64,000 nucleotides of DNA from Deltaproteobacteria bacterium (GTDB taxonomy: Bacteria > Desulfobacterota > Desulfomonilia > UBA1062). The stretch's first letter is position 1. Each line of letters begins with the position of its first letter. The position numbers and the translations under genes were made by a program. Below are positions 1-10,068 of the stretch, piece after piece. The stretch is from contig JAHDRW010000019.1 of NCBI GenBank assembly GCA_018433085.1, positions 1-64,000 on the forward strand, in the 5' to 3' direction. A model generated the notes under the pieces. That model searched no databases and was not told the DNA's origin. It saw only the letters and a list, made by a program, of their open reading frames with translations.

Positions 1-55
1 AATTTGATATGTCTTCGGAAGAAAAAGGATTTCGGAAAAGCTTCGAGGAATTAAT

Positions 56-79
56 GGGGTCAGGTCTCAACATATGACA
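56..79 (+). repeat. REP-A repeat half-unit, left flank of transposase
   Basis: A 24-base unit beginning GGGGTCAGGTCTCAAC and running on through CATATGACA. The same unit or its reverse complement recurs near 1166, 4288-4412, 6114-6203, 13762-13885 and 18914-19039. Here it is a single arm facing the transposase gene, and the inverted partner lies at the gene's 3' end. This is the arrangement expected for a REP-associated tyrosine transposase and its cognate repeats. Confidence 0.85.
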
Positions 80-225
80 AATCGGGCAGGGTTTAAAGAA
101 GAGGTCTGCGGAAAGCACCGGCAGGCCGGTCGTGTCACGGCGGGCCTCGAGAATTGACTCGCTGATTGTCCCCTGTTATTATTGGTGTGTTTGCAATGGA
201 AATATGAATTTGAGGAGGTATACCA

Positions 226-1185
226 ATGGCACGACCTCTGCGTGTTTCGTATCCAGGGGCATTCTATCACATTACGGCCCGCGGGAATGAGCGTAAGAAT
301 ATATTCAGCAGCAACCGGGACAGGCTGCGGTTTCTTTCATACCTCGAGTCGGCGCACATGCGCTACGGGGCGCTTTTCCATGGATATTGCCTGATGGAGA
401 ACCACTATCATCTCTTGTTGGAGACCCCCAGGGAAAATCTTTCACAAATCATGCACCACATAAACGGGGCATACACCATGTATTATAATGTCAAAACGAG
501 CCGCAGCGGCCACTTGTTTCAGGGGAGATACAGATCCATCCTGGTTGAAAAGGATGCCTACTGCCTGGAGCTCTCGCGCTACATCCACCTCAACCCCGTG
601 CGTGCGGGCATGGTGAAAAGCGTGGAAGACTACCCATGGTCGAGCTACCTTGTATACTTAGGGAAGAAAGAAGCGAGGCAGTGGATGGAGACAGGCTTTG
701 TGCTTGCGTCTTTCGGGAGCGATACAAGCACTGCCAGGGAGAGATACCGGGAATTCGTCAAAGAGGGAGAGAAAAAGAAAGTTGAAAACCCGCTTGAACA
801 GGTCCATGCATCAACGATTTTGGGGCGGGAATCGTTTTGCGCCTTTGTGCAGAAAAAGATTGGAGAAAACATGCGGGAGGCAGACACGAGAAATGTTCCT
901 GCGCTGAAGGCCTTTGAAACAAGGCCTTCACTGGATAAGATAGAACAGATTGTGTCGGATGTATGCAGGGACCATCCCAGGCAGATAAAGAAAATGAGCC
1001 TGTGGATCAGCCAGGATATCGGAGGCTATTCCTTGAGCGAGATCGGGCGGAGATATGGCATGCGGGAAAACGCGGTGAGCCAGTCGAACCGGCGATATCA
1101 GCGGGAGATAAGTGGAGATGGCGGGATTCAGAAACGGGTGAGGGAAGTGCGGAGAAAACTCGAAATGTCAGATGTTGAGACCTGA
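226..1185 (+). CDS. REP-associated tyrosine transposase (RAYT, Y1/IS200-like)
   Basis: A 319-residue single-strand transposase of the Y1_Tnp family. The N-terminal domain has the family opening (PLRVSYPGAFYHITARGNER), the metal-binding HUH motif at His60-Tyr61-His62 (MENHYHLL) and the candidate nucleophile Tyr119 in SRYIHLNPVRAG. The C-terminal part (about 235-300) looks like a helix-turn-helix with GYSLSEIGRRYGM, as in long RAYTs. A GAGGAGG ribosome site stands seven bases before the ATG. The gene lies between inverted REP-A arms (56-79 and 1166-1189), and its last codons and TGA stop are inside the right arm, so the protein ends in VET encoded by the repeat. Related REP palindromes are scattered between other genes. 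The enzyme appears intact; whether it is active cannot be judged from sequence. Confidence 0.93.
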   Translation: MARPLRVSYPGAFYHITARGNERKNIFSSNRDRLRFLSYLESAHMRYGALFHGYCLMENHYHLLLETPRENLSQIMHHINGAYTMYYNVKTSRSGHLFQGRYRSILVEKDAYCLELSRYIHLNPVRAGMVKSVEDYPWSSYLVYLGKKEARQWMETGFVLASFGSDTSTARERYREFVKEGEKKKVENPLEQVHASTILGRESFCAFVQKKIGENMREADTRNVPALKAFETRPSLDKIEQIVSDVCRDHPRQIKKMSLWISQDIGGYSLSEIGRRYGMRENAVSQSNRRYQREISGDGGIQKRVREVRRKLEMSDVET

Positions 1186-1189
1186 CCCC
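1166..1189 (-). repeat. REP-A half-unit overlapping the transposase stop codon
   Basis: Reverse-complement arm ending TTGAGACCTGACCCC, one mismatch from the consensus unit. It supplies the last few codons and the TGA stop of the transposase. With the copy at 56-79 it bounds a unit of about 1.13 kb. The remaining 1190-1324 up to yebC shows no recognisable element. Confidence 0.85.
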
Positions 1190-1324
1190 TATCTATCGGT
1201 TGATTTTCATACGCAGCAATAATATATGGTTCGCAACGGGAGAAGTGCAGATTGGTGGGCAAACTTGCCACTCTGCATACTCTTATGGTACACATCAAGA
1301 GCGTAGCGAAAAAGGAGGGAGCGT

Positions 1325-2074
1325 ATGTCCGGCCACAATAAATGGAGCACGATCAAGCACAAAAAGGGTGCTGCCGATGCAAAGCGCGGCAAGCTGTTCA
1401 GCAAGCTCATCAAGGAGATCACGGTGGCGGCCCGCATGGGAGGCGGCGATATCGAGGGAAATGCCCGGCTGCGGTCCGCGGTGGCAACGGCCAAGGCCGC
1501 CAACATGCCCAAGGACAATATCGACCGGGCCGTCAAGAAGGGCACCGGCGAGCTCGAAGGGGTCAACTTCGAGGAGACAACATACGAAGGATACGGTCCC
1601 GGCGGCGTGGCAGTGCTCGTAAACGTGCTCACGGACAACAAAAACCGGGCGGTTGCGGATATACGGCATCTCTTCTCCAAGTTTAACGGCAACCTGGGCG
1701 AGACGGGCTGTGTGGGCTGGATGTTCGACAAAAAGGGCTTTGCCTCCGTTCCCAAAGAGGAGGTGGACGAAGAGCTCCTCTATGACCTGGCGCTGGAGAT
1801 CGGGGCCGAGGACATCTCGGACGAGGGGGATGAGTTCGAGATCGTGATCGCGCCCGAAGAGATCGAGAATCTCAGAGAGGCGCTCGAAGGCAAGGACATC
1901 AAATACAGCCAGCTCGAAGTGCAGATGATTCCCCAGACGAACGTGACGCTCACGGGCAAGCAGGCGCAGCAGACCCTGAAGCTTCTGGATGCGCTCGAGG
2001 ATCTGGACGATGTCCAGTCCATTTCTTCGAATTTCGATATCTCAGACGAAGAGATGGCACAGATGCAGGGATAA
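1325..2074 (+). CDS. yebC: YebC/PmpR (TACO1) family protein
   Basis: A 249-residue member of the YebC/TACO1 family, once annotated as a DNA-binding regulator and more recently linked to translation of difficult (for example proline-rich) stretches. The conserved N-terminus [20 protein letters not shown] and a block around residues 45-75 ([27 protein letters not shown]) are present, and length is normal for the family. A strong AAAGGAGGGAG ribosome site precedes the ATG. The stop codon overlaps the ruvC start by one base, and linkage to ruvCAB is common in many bacterial phyla, so the four genes are probably co-transcribed. Confidence 0.96.
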   Translation: MSGHNKWSTIKHKKGAADAKRGKLFSKLIKEITVAARMGGGDIEGNARLRSAVATAKAANMPKDNIDRAVKKGTGELEGVNFEETTYEGYGPGGVAVLVNVLTDNKNRAVADIRHLFSKFNGNLGETGCVGWMFDKKGFASVPKEEVDEELLYDLALEIGAEDISDEGDEFEIVIAPEEIENLREALEGKDIKYSQLEVQMIPQTNVTLTGKQAQQTLKLLDALEDLDDVQSISSNFDISDEEMAQMQG

Positions 2075-2571
2075 TGATCATCTGCGGAATCGATCCCGGG
2101 ACGCGCGCCACGGGCTATGGAGGGCTCGAGATCGGGAACGTGTCCCGCGGGTCGCTTTCCTATGTCGCGCACGGGGTCATCAGGCCCAGGGCCGAGAGCC
2201 TTGAATCGCGGCTCAAACAGATTTTTCTGGAGGCAACCGGGATCTTCCGTAAATACCAACCAGCCGAGGTAGCCGTGGAGGCCACCTTCCACGCGCTCAA
2301 CGTCCAGTCGGCCTTCAAGCTGGGCCAGGCGAGGGGGGCGATCATTCTCGCAGCAAGCCTGCTCGACATCCCGGTGTTCGAATACACCCCCACCGAGGTC
2401 AAGAAGGCCACCTGCGGATACGGCAGGGCCGACAAGGAGCAGATCGCGGCCATGATCACGGCCGTCCTGCGCATCCCCCGGGATTCGTCGCTCTCGAACG
2501 ACGCCACCGACGCGCTGGCCATCGGGCTCTGCCACTCCTCGTCCAGGCGCATGAAGGAGCTCGCCCGATGA
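2074..2571 (+). CDS. ruvC: Crossover junction endodeoxyribonuclease RuvC
   Basis: Resolvase that cuts Holliday junctions symmetrically during recombinational repair. The 165-residue protein has the RNase H-like opening [16 protein letters not shown]. By alignment with the E. coli enzyme the catalytic acidic residues are Asp7, Glu69, Asp143 and Asp146, all present. The start overlaps the yebC stop by one base and the stop overlaps ruvA by four (ATGA), which suggests translational coupling. Nothing unusual is seen. Confidence 0.97.
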   Translation: MIICGIDPGTRATGYGGLEIGNVSRGSLSYVAHGVIRPRAESLESRLKQIFLEATGIFRKYQPAEVAVEATFHALNVQSAFKLGQARGAIILAASLLDIPVFEYTPTEVKKATCGYGRADKEQIAAMITAVLRIPRDSSLSNDATDALAIGLCHSSSRRMKELAR

Positions 2572-3137
2572 TCGGCATGCTCAAGGGCGAGGTGGTGCAG
2601 AGCGCGGGCGCGGAGCTCACCGTGCTGGTGGGGGGCGTGGGATATCAGCTCCGTGTGCCTGTCATGCCCGGGCAGCAGTTTTCGTGCGGCGAGGAGCACA
2701 CGTTTTACACCCAGATGATTGTCCGACAGGACTCACTCGAGCTCTACGGGTTTTCAGACCTCAGGCAGAAGGAGATATTCTCGCTGCTGCTGAGCGTGTC
2801 CGGGGTCGGGCCCAAGACCGCCCTGAATATCGTGTCCGGGGTCGATCCCACCCGCTTCCTTGAAGAGGTGGTGAGCGAGAACATCGGCTACCTGAGCAGC
2901 CTGCCCGGCATCGGCAAGAAGAGCGCCCAGCGCATCGTGCTCGAGCTCAAGGAGCGCATCGCCAAGAAGTACGGCCCGGGCAGGGCCATGCCGCACGCGG
3001 ATATCTCGGAAGACGCCGTGGCCGCGCTCGTCTCGCTCGGCTACGCAGAGTCGCAGGCGCGCCGGGCAGTGGGCGGCGTCAAGGCGGACCACGTTGAAGA
3101 GCTCATCCGCAGCGCGCTCAAAGAGCTGATTCGCTGA
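2568..3137 (+). CDS. ruvA: Holliday junction branch migration protein RuvA
   Basis: Subunit that binds the four-way junction and loads the RuvB motor. The 189-residue protein has an N-terminal OB fold (about 1-62), a helix-hairpin-helix region containing SVSGVGPKTALNIVS and LPGIGKKSAQRIVLELKER, and a C-terminal three-helix domain (about 145-189, VAALVSLGYAESQARRAV) that contacts RuvB. It overlaps ruvC by four bases. About 120 bases separate it from ruvB, with no clear terminator between. Confidence 0.97.
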   Translation: MIGMLKGEVVQSAGAELTVLVGGVGYQLRVPVMPGQQFSCGEEHTFYTQMIVRQDSLELYGFSDLRQKEIFSLLLSVSGVGPKTALNIVSGVDPTRFLEEVVSENIGYLSSLPGIGKKSAQRIVLELKERIAKKYGPGRAMPHADISEDAVAALVSLGYAESQARRAVGGVKADHVEELIRSALKELIR

Positions 3138-3257
3138 GGTGAAAAAACTCATGGAACAACCCGTTCGCCCAGGCAAGGACAGCGGCGGGAAAAGAATCGT
3201 GACAAGAACTGTGACGAATCGTTATAAGAAAAGAGTCGTGAGAAGAGAAGAACGTTT

Positions 3258-4283
3258 ATGAAAGAAGAACTGACCGGCATCAGAACAGATTGTGAAGAGA
3301 TCGATTTCGAGGCCGACATCCGGCCCCGGAGTCTCAAGGAATACGTGGGGCAGGACGCCCTGAAGGAGAACCTGGAGATCTTCATCAAGGCGGCCAACGC
3401 CCGGGGAGAGGCCCTGGACCACTGCCTGTTTTACGGTCCGCCGGGTCTGGGCAAGACCACGCTGGCCCATATCATCGCCCATGAGAAAAACGTGGGCCTG
3501 AGGATCACGAGCGGACCGGCCATCGAGAAGTCGGGCGACCTGGCCGCGATCCTCACCAACCTGGAAAAGGGCGACGTCCTGTTCATCGACGAGATCCACC
3601 GGCTCGGCAAGGCGGCCGAGGAGATACTCTATCCCGCCATGGAAGACTTCAAGCTGGATATCATCATCGGCCAGGGGCCGTCGGCGAGGTCGATCCGGAT
3701 CGACCTCAACCCCTTTACGCTGGTGGCCGCCACCACCCGGGCCGGGATGATCACCTCGCCCCTGCGCGACAGGTTCGGCATCATCGGGCACTTGGAGTTC
3801 TACAGCGAAGACGAGTTGTGCACGATCCTCAAGCGCACGGCCAGGATCCTCGAGGTCTCGGCCAATGAGAAGGGCCTGGCAGAGATCGCACGGAGGTCGC
3901 GGGGCACCCCCCGGATCGCCAACCGGCTCCTGCGCAGGGTACGCGACTTTGCCGACGTGCTGGGAGACGGCACCGTGACGTGGGAGATCGCGGACACGGC
4001 CCTTTCCCGGCTGGATATCGACAAGACCGGGCTCGATCGGATGGACCGGAAGATCATCGCCACCATGGTCGAGTCGTTTTCCGGCGGGCCGGTCGGCATC
4101 GAGTCGCTGGCTGCATCGCTGGGCGAAGACAAGGACACCATCGAGGACATGTACGAGCCCTACCTGATCCAGAGCGGTTACCTCAAGCGCACACCCCGGG
4201 GCAGGCAGGTGTGCGCGAGCGGGTACCGGCTCCTGGGCCTGGAGCGCAAAAGGGACCGGCTCGAGATATTCGAGGATGAATAG
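3258..4283 (+). CDS. ruvB: Holliday junction branch migration ATPase RuvB
   Basis: AAA+ motor that drives branch migration with RuvA. The 341-residue protein has a Walker A motif at residues 60-67 (GPPGLGKT), a Walker B at about 107-112 (VLFIDE), a sensor and arginine-finger region ([17 protein letters not shown]) and a C-terminal winged-helix domain ending near [15 protein letters not shown] sequence. The ribosome site is weak (AGAAGAAC upstream of the ATG). It is the last gene of the yebC-ruvCAB cluster, and a REP-A cluster follows four bases after the stop. Confidence 0.97.
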   Translation: MKEELTGIRTDCEEIDFEADIRPRSLKEYVGQDALKENLEIFIKAANARGEALDHCLFYGPPGLGKTTLAHIIAHEKNVGLRITSGPAIEKSGDLAAILTNLEKGDVLFIDEIHRLGKAAEEILYPAMEDFKLDIIIGQGPSARSIRIDLNPFTLVAATTRAGMITSPLRDRFGIIGHLEFYSEDELCTILKRTARILEVSANEKGLAEIARRSRGTPRIANRLLRRVRDFADVLGDGTVTWEIADTALSRLDIDKTGLDRMDRKIIATMVESFSGGPVGIESLAASLGEDKDTIEDMYEPYLIQSGYLKRTPRGRQVCASGYRLLGLERKRDRLEIFEDE

Positions 4284-4287
4284 GAAT

Positions 4288-4412
4288 GGGGTCAGGTCTC
4301 AACATATGACACACCTGTGTCAGACAAGGGAACGGGGTCAGGTCTCTACATATGACACAGGTGTGTCATATGTAGAGACCTGACCCCAAGAGATATGTTG
4401 AGACCTGACCCC
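4288..4412. repeat. REP-A cluster (nested palindromes)
   Basis: An outer pair of inverted REP-A arms (4288-4310 and 4392-4412) encloses a complete inner palindrome (4334-4387). The inner palindrome differs from the consensus by an A-to-T change in its left arm, TCTCTACATATG instead of TCTCAACATATG, and the matching change is present in the right arm, so pairing is kept. The cluster fills the gap between ruvB and the next gene and could fold into a strong RNA hairpin that ends or protects the ruv transcript. Confidence 0.9.
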
Positions 4413-4431
4413 ATGCAAGGAGGAGACATAC

Positions 4432-5049
4432 GTGAAACTGATCCTTCTGGACGTGGATGATACCCTGTATCCAAAGGGCGCGGGGCCGTTCAACCTGGTG
4501 AGCGGGAAGATCGACGAATACGTCATGTCGTGGTGCGACATCGGCATCGAAGAGACACGGACGCTCAGGAAGCGATATGTGGACACCTACGGTTCCACCT
4601 TGGGAGGACTCATGAGGCACCACGAGGTCGACCCGGACGACTATCTGGAAAAGGTCCACGACGTGCCCGTGGAGGATCTCCTGCACAGGGACGAGCGGCT
4701 GAAGAAGATCATTTCAGGCATCGGGCACGACATGGTCGTGTTCTCCAACGGGTCCGTGGACTATGTGAGGCGGGTGCTCAGGTCCCTGGATGTCATCGAC
4801 CTGCTGGGCGATCTTTTCACCATCGAGTTCATGGACTATGTTCCGAAGCCACGGGTCTATCCCTATAGGAAGCTCCTCGAGCTCTACGGCGCGAGCCCCG
4901 GAGAATGCGTCCTCGTGGACGACCGGCTGCCCAATGTTCTTACGGCCCGAGACATGGGGATGAAGGCCGTCCTGGTGGGGGCCGACGCCTCGATACCTGG
5001 AGTGGCCGCGATACCCGACATCTATTCTGTGGCAGAGATCGCCTTTTAG
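4432..5049 (+). CDS. HAD-family hydrolase, pyrimidine 5'-nucleotidase-like
   Basis: A 205-residue haloacid dehalogenase-type phosphatase. Motif I is LLDVDDTLYP with nucleophile Asp7 and acid/base Asp9, motif II is VFSNGS, motif III Lys lies in KPRVYPYRK, and motif IV is VLVDDRLPN. The helical cap and the TLYP variant resemble the Sdt1/Phm8-type pyrimidine 5'-nucleotidases, so a nucleoside monophosphate is the likeliest substrate, but substrates of this family are hard to predict. Translation starts at GTG 4432, seven bases after AAGGAGGAG. It precedes a sugar-nucleotide epimerase gene by about 50 bases, and the two may be co-transcribed. Confidence 0.85.
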   Translation: MKLILLDVDDTLYPKGAGPFNLVSGKIDEYVMSWCDIGIEETRTLRKRYVDTYGSTLGGLMRHHEVDPDDYLEKVHDVPVEDLLHRDERLKKIISGIGHDMVVFSNGSVDYVRRVLRSLDVIDLLGDLFTIEFMDYVPKPRVYPYRKLLELYGASPGECVLVDDRLPNVLTARDMGMKAVLVGADASIPGVAAIPDIYSVAEIAF

Positions 5050-5100
5050 TAAGGACATCGAAGAAGCATCTGTCAGAATTTGTCATAAGGGGAGGAAAAC

Positions 5101-6108
5101 ATGCATGTGTTCGTGACCGGCGCAGCCGGTTTCATCGGGTTCCATCTTGCCCGGAGGCTCCTCGAAGAGGGCAGCCGGGTATTCGGAATCGACAACCTCA
5201 GTCCCTATTATGACCCGCAGCTTAAATTAGACCGGCTGAGCATCCTGGAGAAGATCCCAGGCTTTGCGTTCCGCAGGACCGACTTGGTCGACAGGCAGGG
5301 CATGGAGGACATATTCCGCGACCACGAGTTCGACGCGGTGGTACACCTGGCCGCCCAGGCGGGCGTGCGCTACAGCCTGGAAAACCCGCACGCCTATGTC
5401 GACTCCAATCTTTCGGGGTTCATGAACATCCTCGAGGGGTGCAGGTCCGCAGACATTCCCCACCTGGTGTTTGCCTCATCGTCGTCGGTCTACGGCGCCA
5501 ATACCAAGATGCCCTTTTCCGTGCACCACAACGTCGACCATCCGGTGTCGCTCTATGCGGCTACGAAAAAGGCAAACGAGCTCATGGCCCACACCTATGC
5601 GAGCCTCTACGGGCTGCCCTGCACGGGCCTGCGTTTCTTCACCGTCTATGGGCCGTGGGGCAGGCCGGACATGGCGCTGTTCAAGTTCACCAAGGCCATA
5701 CTCGAGGGTTCGGCCATCGATATCTACAACCACGGCGACATGGAGCGCGACTTCACCTATGTCGACGATATCGTGGAGGCCCTGGTGCGGGTGACGCGCG
5801 TGAAGCCAGAGCCCGACCCGTCCTGGGACGGCCGCAATCCAGACCCGGGCACGAGCTATGCGCCCTACCGGATCTACAACATCGGGGGGTCGCGCCCGGT
5901 GCGGCTCATGGACTTTATCGGAGTGCTGGAGAAAACGCTCGGAAAAGAGGCCGTGAAAAACATGCTGCCTCTGCAGAAGGGCGATGTGCCAGCCACCTGT
6001 GCGGACGCGCAGGACCTGGAAGATGCCGTTGGCTTCCGGCCGCGCGTGGCCGTGGAAGAGGGCATCGGGCATTTCGTGCGCTGGTACCGGGAGTATTACC
6101 GGGAATAG
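5101..6108 (+). CDS. NAD-dependent UDP-glucuronate 4-epimerase-like protein
   Basis: A 335-residue extended short-chain dehydrogenase/reductase that interconverts C4 epimers of a nucleotide sugar. The Rossmann motif TGAAGFIG is at residues 6-13, SSSSVYG near 126-132 and the catalytic Tyr152-x3-Lys156 in SLYAATKKANE. The run HHNVDHPVSLYAATKKANELMAH and the RFFTVYGPWGRPDMA block are typical of the UDP-glucuronate 4-epimerase (CapI/WbpP-like) branch, which feeds galacturonate into capsule or lipopolysaccharide. No polysaccharide cluster surrounds it here. A GGGGAGGA ribosome site precedes the ATG. Confidence 0.9.
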   Translation: MHVFVTGAAGFIGFHLARRLLEEGSRVFGIDNLSPYYDPQLKLDRLSILEKIPGFAFRRTDLVDRQGMEDIFRDHEFDAVVHLAAQAGVRYSLENPHAYVDSNLSGFMNILEGCRSADIPHLVFASSSSVYGANTKMPFSVHHNVDHPVSLYAATKKANELMAHTYASLYGLPCTGLRFFTVYGPWGRPDMALFKFTKAILEGSAIDIYNHGDMERDFTYVDDIVEALVRVTRVKPEPDPSWDGRNPDPGTSYAPYRIYNIGGSRPVRLMDFIGVLEKTLGKEAVKNMLPLQKGDVPATCADAQDLEDAVGFRPRVAVEEGIGHFVRWYREYYRE

Positions 6109-6113
6109 GTCTT

Positions 6114-6203
6114 GGGGCCAGGTCTCAAAGCGCTATTGGGGTCAGGTCTCAACATATGACATTTCTGTGTCATATGTTGAGACCTGACCCCAGGATTGAC
6201 CCC
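6114..6203. repeat. REP-A palindrome with partial flanking copies
   Basis: A full REP-A palindrome spans 6138-6191. To its left is a truncated degenerate arm (6114-6128, GGGGCCAGGTCTCAA), and to its right a short repeat of the end sequence (GACCCCAGGATT occurs twice). It lies between the stop codons of the converging epimerase and PilZ genes. Confidence 0.88.
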
Positions 6204-6210
6204 AGGATTT

Positions 6211-7239
6211 CTAGGAGATGAGCGTCTCCGACGGGAAGTCCCTGTCGAGGATATAGCCAAGGATCCTGTCGCGATAGTGCTCTGACCCGCCGATAAACTC
6301 GATGCCCATCTGGGTTTTGTCCAGGACCTTATCGCATCTGACCGAGCGGATGATGCCCGTGGCCGTGACGCCGCCTGTGGGAAGGTCGATGCTGATCTCG
6401 GGCAGGTTCATGCCCTCGATGAGAGGGGTCTTTCCCTCGTCCAGAAGCTCAATCCCCATCCCCTCAATGCTGATGTCCCAGACCATGGACCCGATCTTCT
6501 CCAGGCTGATGGGGTGCACGATGGTGGCGGTCAGGGGCTCCTGGCCCGTGATGAAATACCTCAACACGCTGCGCCTGCTGACATGCTGCATGGTATCCGG
6601 CCAGCTGGTCTCCATGATGTTCTTGATGACGTCCTGGACTCTTGCATGGAAGAGCATGACATTGACACCCTTGAAGAGATAGAAGGGGTAGATCGTGCCC
6701 ACCTGTGGCTGAAAGGGAAGCCTGAACTCCGAGATTCTCACGATCCGCAAGACCATGTTGTCGATCTGGGGCCTGAGGTAGAAAAACTCCACGGGAATGG
6801 CCTTCTGCCGATGAATCATGAGCATGTCGCCAAACCCGCGTGACCAGCGCTTGACCTCGTTGAAGATGCGCAGGATCTCGTCCTTGTCCGTGATGAGCAT
6901 GCCCGTGTCGCCCCTGGTGCCGTGGAGCTTTGCGTAGGCCTCGATAGGGGTTTCCGCGGGCGAAAAATCGATTCCCGCGCGGGTGGGAACCCCCGGGCCG
7001 AGATAGGCGATCCGGCCGTGTATCTCGGTGGCGATCACGGTTCCCTGCTTTTCAAGGGTTTCGATATATATCTCGGTACCTTCCTGCAGCAGGGAGAACC
7101 CATCGTTCACCAGCACCCCCATCCCGCCGATGGAGATATCCAGGACAGGAAGCTTGAGAGGGTTGCCGTCGATCTTCGCGTTCGCAAAGAGCTCGCCCCA
7201 GGAAAGGGTCTTCTGCCGTTTGGTTCGTCTCTTTTCCAT
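6211..7239 (-). CDS. Double PilZ-domain protein (c-di-GMP effector candidate)
   Basis: A 342-residue cytosolic protein with two PilZ-like domains. The first (about 1-95) carries KRRTKRQ followed by LDISIGGMG and RAGIDF. The second (about 222-335) carries SRRSVLRYF followed by VWDISIEGMGIEL and MGIEFIG. These match the RxxxR and D/NxSxxG elements that bind cyclic di-GMP, although the second site has Glu in place of the first Gly of the loop. The middle segment (about 105-215) resembles the YcgR-type flagellar-brake domain. No cyclase or flagellar gene lies nearby, so its target is unknown. Confidence 0.85.
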   Translation of the reverse strand: MEKRRTKRQKTLSWGELFANAKIDGNPLKLPVLDISIGGMGVLVNDGFSLLQEGTEIYIETLEKQGTVIATEIHGRIAYLGPGVPTRAGIDFSPAETPIEAYAKLHGTRGDTGMLITDKDEILRIFNEVKRWSRGFGDMLMIHRQKAIPVEFFYLRPQIDNMVLRIVRISEFRLPFQPQVGTIYPFYLFKGVNVMLFHARVQDVIKNIMETSWPDTMQHVSRRSVLRYFITGQEPLTATIVHPISLEKIGSMVWDISIEGMGIELLDEGKTPLIEGMNLPEISIDLPTGGVTATGIIRSVRCDKVLDKTQMGIEFIGGSEHYRDRILGYILDRDFPSETLIS

Positions 7240-7320
7240 GTATGCTCTTCATCGGAAAAAACCCCTAAGAAACTTTAGACCTGGGAACCCGTCCCCAATT
7301 TCCCCAATTCCCTTTGAACG

Positions 7321-8145
7321 TTATTTGCCTTTGTATTTTGGCGGGCGTTTTTCCATGAAGGCCGCCATGGTCTCGGCGAGGTCTTCCGAGGGCAGGATCA
7401 TGGCGCTCCGGGCGGCGACGTACTCCAGGCCGTCGGCTATGCTCTTGCCCCGGCAGTAGTTCAGGACCTGCTTGGCCCCCTGGACCGCCAGAGGGGCCTG
7501 CGCGGCGATCTCCGCGGCAAGGTCTCCGGCCCCCTTGAGCAGGGCCTCCTTGTCCGGGTAGATTTCGTTGACCAGGTTCACCTGGAGCGCCCGGCGGGCG
7601 GTGATATATTTTGCGGTGTAGGCCATCTCCCGGGTGACGCCCTGGCCCACGATGTGGGGGAGCCGCTGGAGCACGCCAACGTCCGCGATGATGGCCACGG
7701 CCGCCTCGCGCAGGGATATGCGGGCGTCTTCCGAGGCCAGGCGGATGTCACATGCCGAGCCCAGGTCCAGGGCGGCCCCGATGCAGAACCCGTGGAACGC
7801 GCAGATCACGGGCTTGGAGCATTTCTCCACGCAGGTCATGGAATCCTGCAGGGGAAAGATGTCGTTGAAGAGCTTGATCGTGGCCTTGGCGCTCATGTCC
7901 CAGTTTTTCAGGGTGGGGATCATGGGCGCCATGCCCATGAGGTCGATGCCCGCCGAGAAGTCCTTGCCCTCGCCGGCAATGACCGCCACCCTGATCTCGT
8001 CGTCGGAGTCGATGTCCGCGAAGATGGGAACGATCTCCCTCCAGGCATCCGGGCCCATAGCGTTTTTCTTTTCCGGACGGTTCAGAAAGACCCACGCGAC
8101 ATTGTCTTTTTTCTCTACCTTGTAAAAATTATATGATGTGCTCAT
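7321..8145 (-). CDS. Crotonase, dienoyl-CoA isomerase (ECH1)-like
   Basis: A 274-residue enoyl-CoA hydratase/isomerase superfamily protein. The oxyanion-hole segments are DFSAGIDLMGM (63-73) and FHGFCIGAALDLG. It aligns best from memory with delta(3,5)-delta(2,4)-dienoyl-CoA isomerase, and the three acidic residues of that enzyme are matched by Asp133 (SACDIRLA), Glu147 (ISLREAAV) and Asp155 (IIADVGVLQRLP). Such isomerases shift double bases in unsaturated fatty acyl-CoA and occur in anaerobic acyl-CoA oxidation. It stands alone, with an AGGAGGA site before the start. The exact substrate is inferred. Confidence 0.85.
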   Translation of the reverse strand: MSTSYNFYKVEKKDNVAWVFLNRPEKKNAMGPDAWREIVPIFADIDSDDEIRVAVIAGEGKDFSAGIDLMGMAPMIPTLKNWDMSAKATIKLFNDIFPLQDSMTCVEKCSKPVICAFHGFCIGAALDLGSACDIRLASEDARISLREAAVAIIADVGVLQRLPHIVGQGVTREMAYTAKYITARRALQVNLVNEIYPDKEALLKGAGDLAAEIAAQAPLAVQGAKQVLNYCRGKSIADGLEYVAARSAMILPSEDLAETMAAFMEKRPPKYKGK

Positions 8146-8492
8146 GCAAGTCCTCCTCCTTGGGCCAGACTAAAGGGAGACAGCCGGCTTGTCAATGAGA
8201 GAGAATAATGTTGCTGTCTTAGGATGAACCATGGTCGGGATTCAGTGAAGAAACAGGCCTCGGGAATGCACTATTCTCTCAAGCCACGCAATATCACGAT
8301 ACCACCATGTCGCCTTCCTAGGAAAGGAGCTTCCCTTTTATCCGGCTGCCTGACAGCACAGAACATGGGTGATGACCGGGAGGCTTGCCGGCATCGGCCG
8401 TTTAAGCCGTGGTTCAGGGTACCTCATTGACTTTTCACCCGGCAGGCATTAGTAGTACAGCAAAGGGACGATCAAGGAGGAAGGAGAAACGA
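8146..8492. other. Intergenic region between divergent genes
   Basis: About 350 bases upstream of both the crotonase (leftward) and the zinc-ribbon gene (rightward). It must hold both promoters. A TTGACT hexamer near 8429 could be a -35 element for the rightward gene but no convincing -10 follows at normal spacing. No coding sequence or structured RNA is recognised. Confidence 0.5.
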
Positions 8493-8693
8493 ATGCCCAT
8501 CTATGAGTACCAGTGCCAGGATTGCGGTGAAGAATTCGAGCGGCTCATGCCGATTTCCGCTCAGAACCCCCCGGAGTGTCCGAAGTGCAGCGGCCGCAAT
8601 GTGAAAAAGAAGATCTCCCGTCCGGCATCCGGCAAGTCGGAATGCGGATCCTGCAGCTCAAGCGGAAGCTGTTCGAGCAGCCGGTTTACCTGA
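8493..8693 (+). CDS. FmdB-family zinc ribbon protein
   Basis: A 66-residue protein beginning MPIYEYQCQDCGEEFE, the hallmark of the FmdB/CxxC_CXXC_SSSS family. Two CxxC pairs (QCQDC at 8-11 and ECPKC near 28-31) form a zinc ribbon, and the C-terminus is the usual Cys/Ser-rich tail (CGSCSSSGSCSSS). The role is unknown; the name comes from a proposed regulator in methylotrophs. The start is fixed by a strong AAGGAGGAAGGAG site. It is followed by a hairpin and converges on purA. Confidence 0.92.
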   Translation: MPIYEYQCQDCGEEFERLMPISAQNPPECPKCSGRNVKKKISRPASGKSECGSCSSSGSCSSSRFT

Positions 8694-8706
8694 GGGTAAC
8701 AAAGAA

Positions 8707-8723
8707 GGCCCCGGTCAGGGGCC
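8707..8723. terminator. Short GC-rich hairpin between converging genes
   Basis: GGCCCC and GGGGCC pair around the five-base loop GGTCA, immediately after the zinc-ribbon gene and before the purA stop. There is no T-run, so it is a weak or factor-assisted terminator candidate only. Confidence 0.4.
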
Positions 8724-8754
8724 ATCAAACAAAACTCGCGTTATAAGAAGATTT

Positions 8755-10068
<1,314 letters not shown>

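Noticed and set aside
4288-4412. CRISPR array
   Set aside because: Repeats are inverted palindromes of unequal spacing, not direct repeats with unique spacers; no cas genes.
7280-7312. GGGAACCCGTCCCCAATTTCCCC after the PilZ/crotonase boundary, possibly a fourth repeat family
   Set aside because: Only one copy seen and it does not form a clear palindrome; cannot be supported as a repeat.
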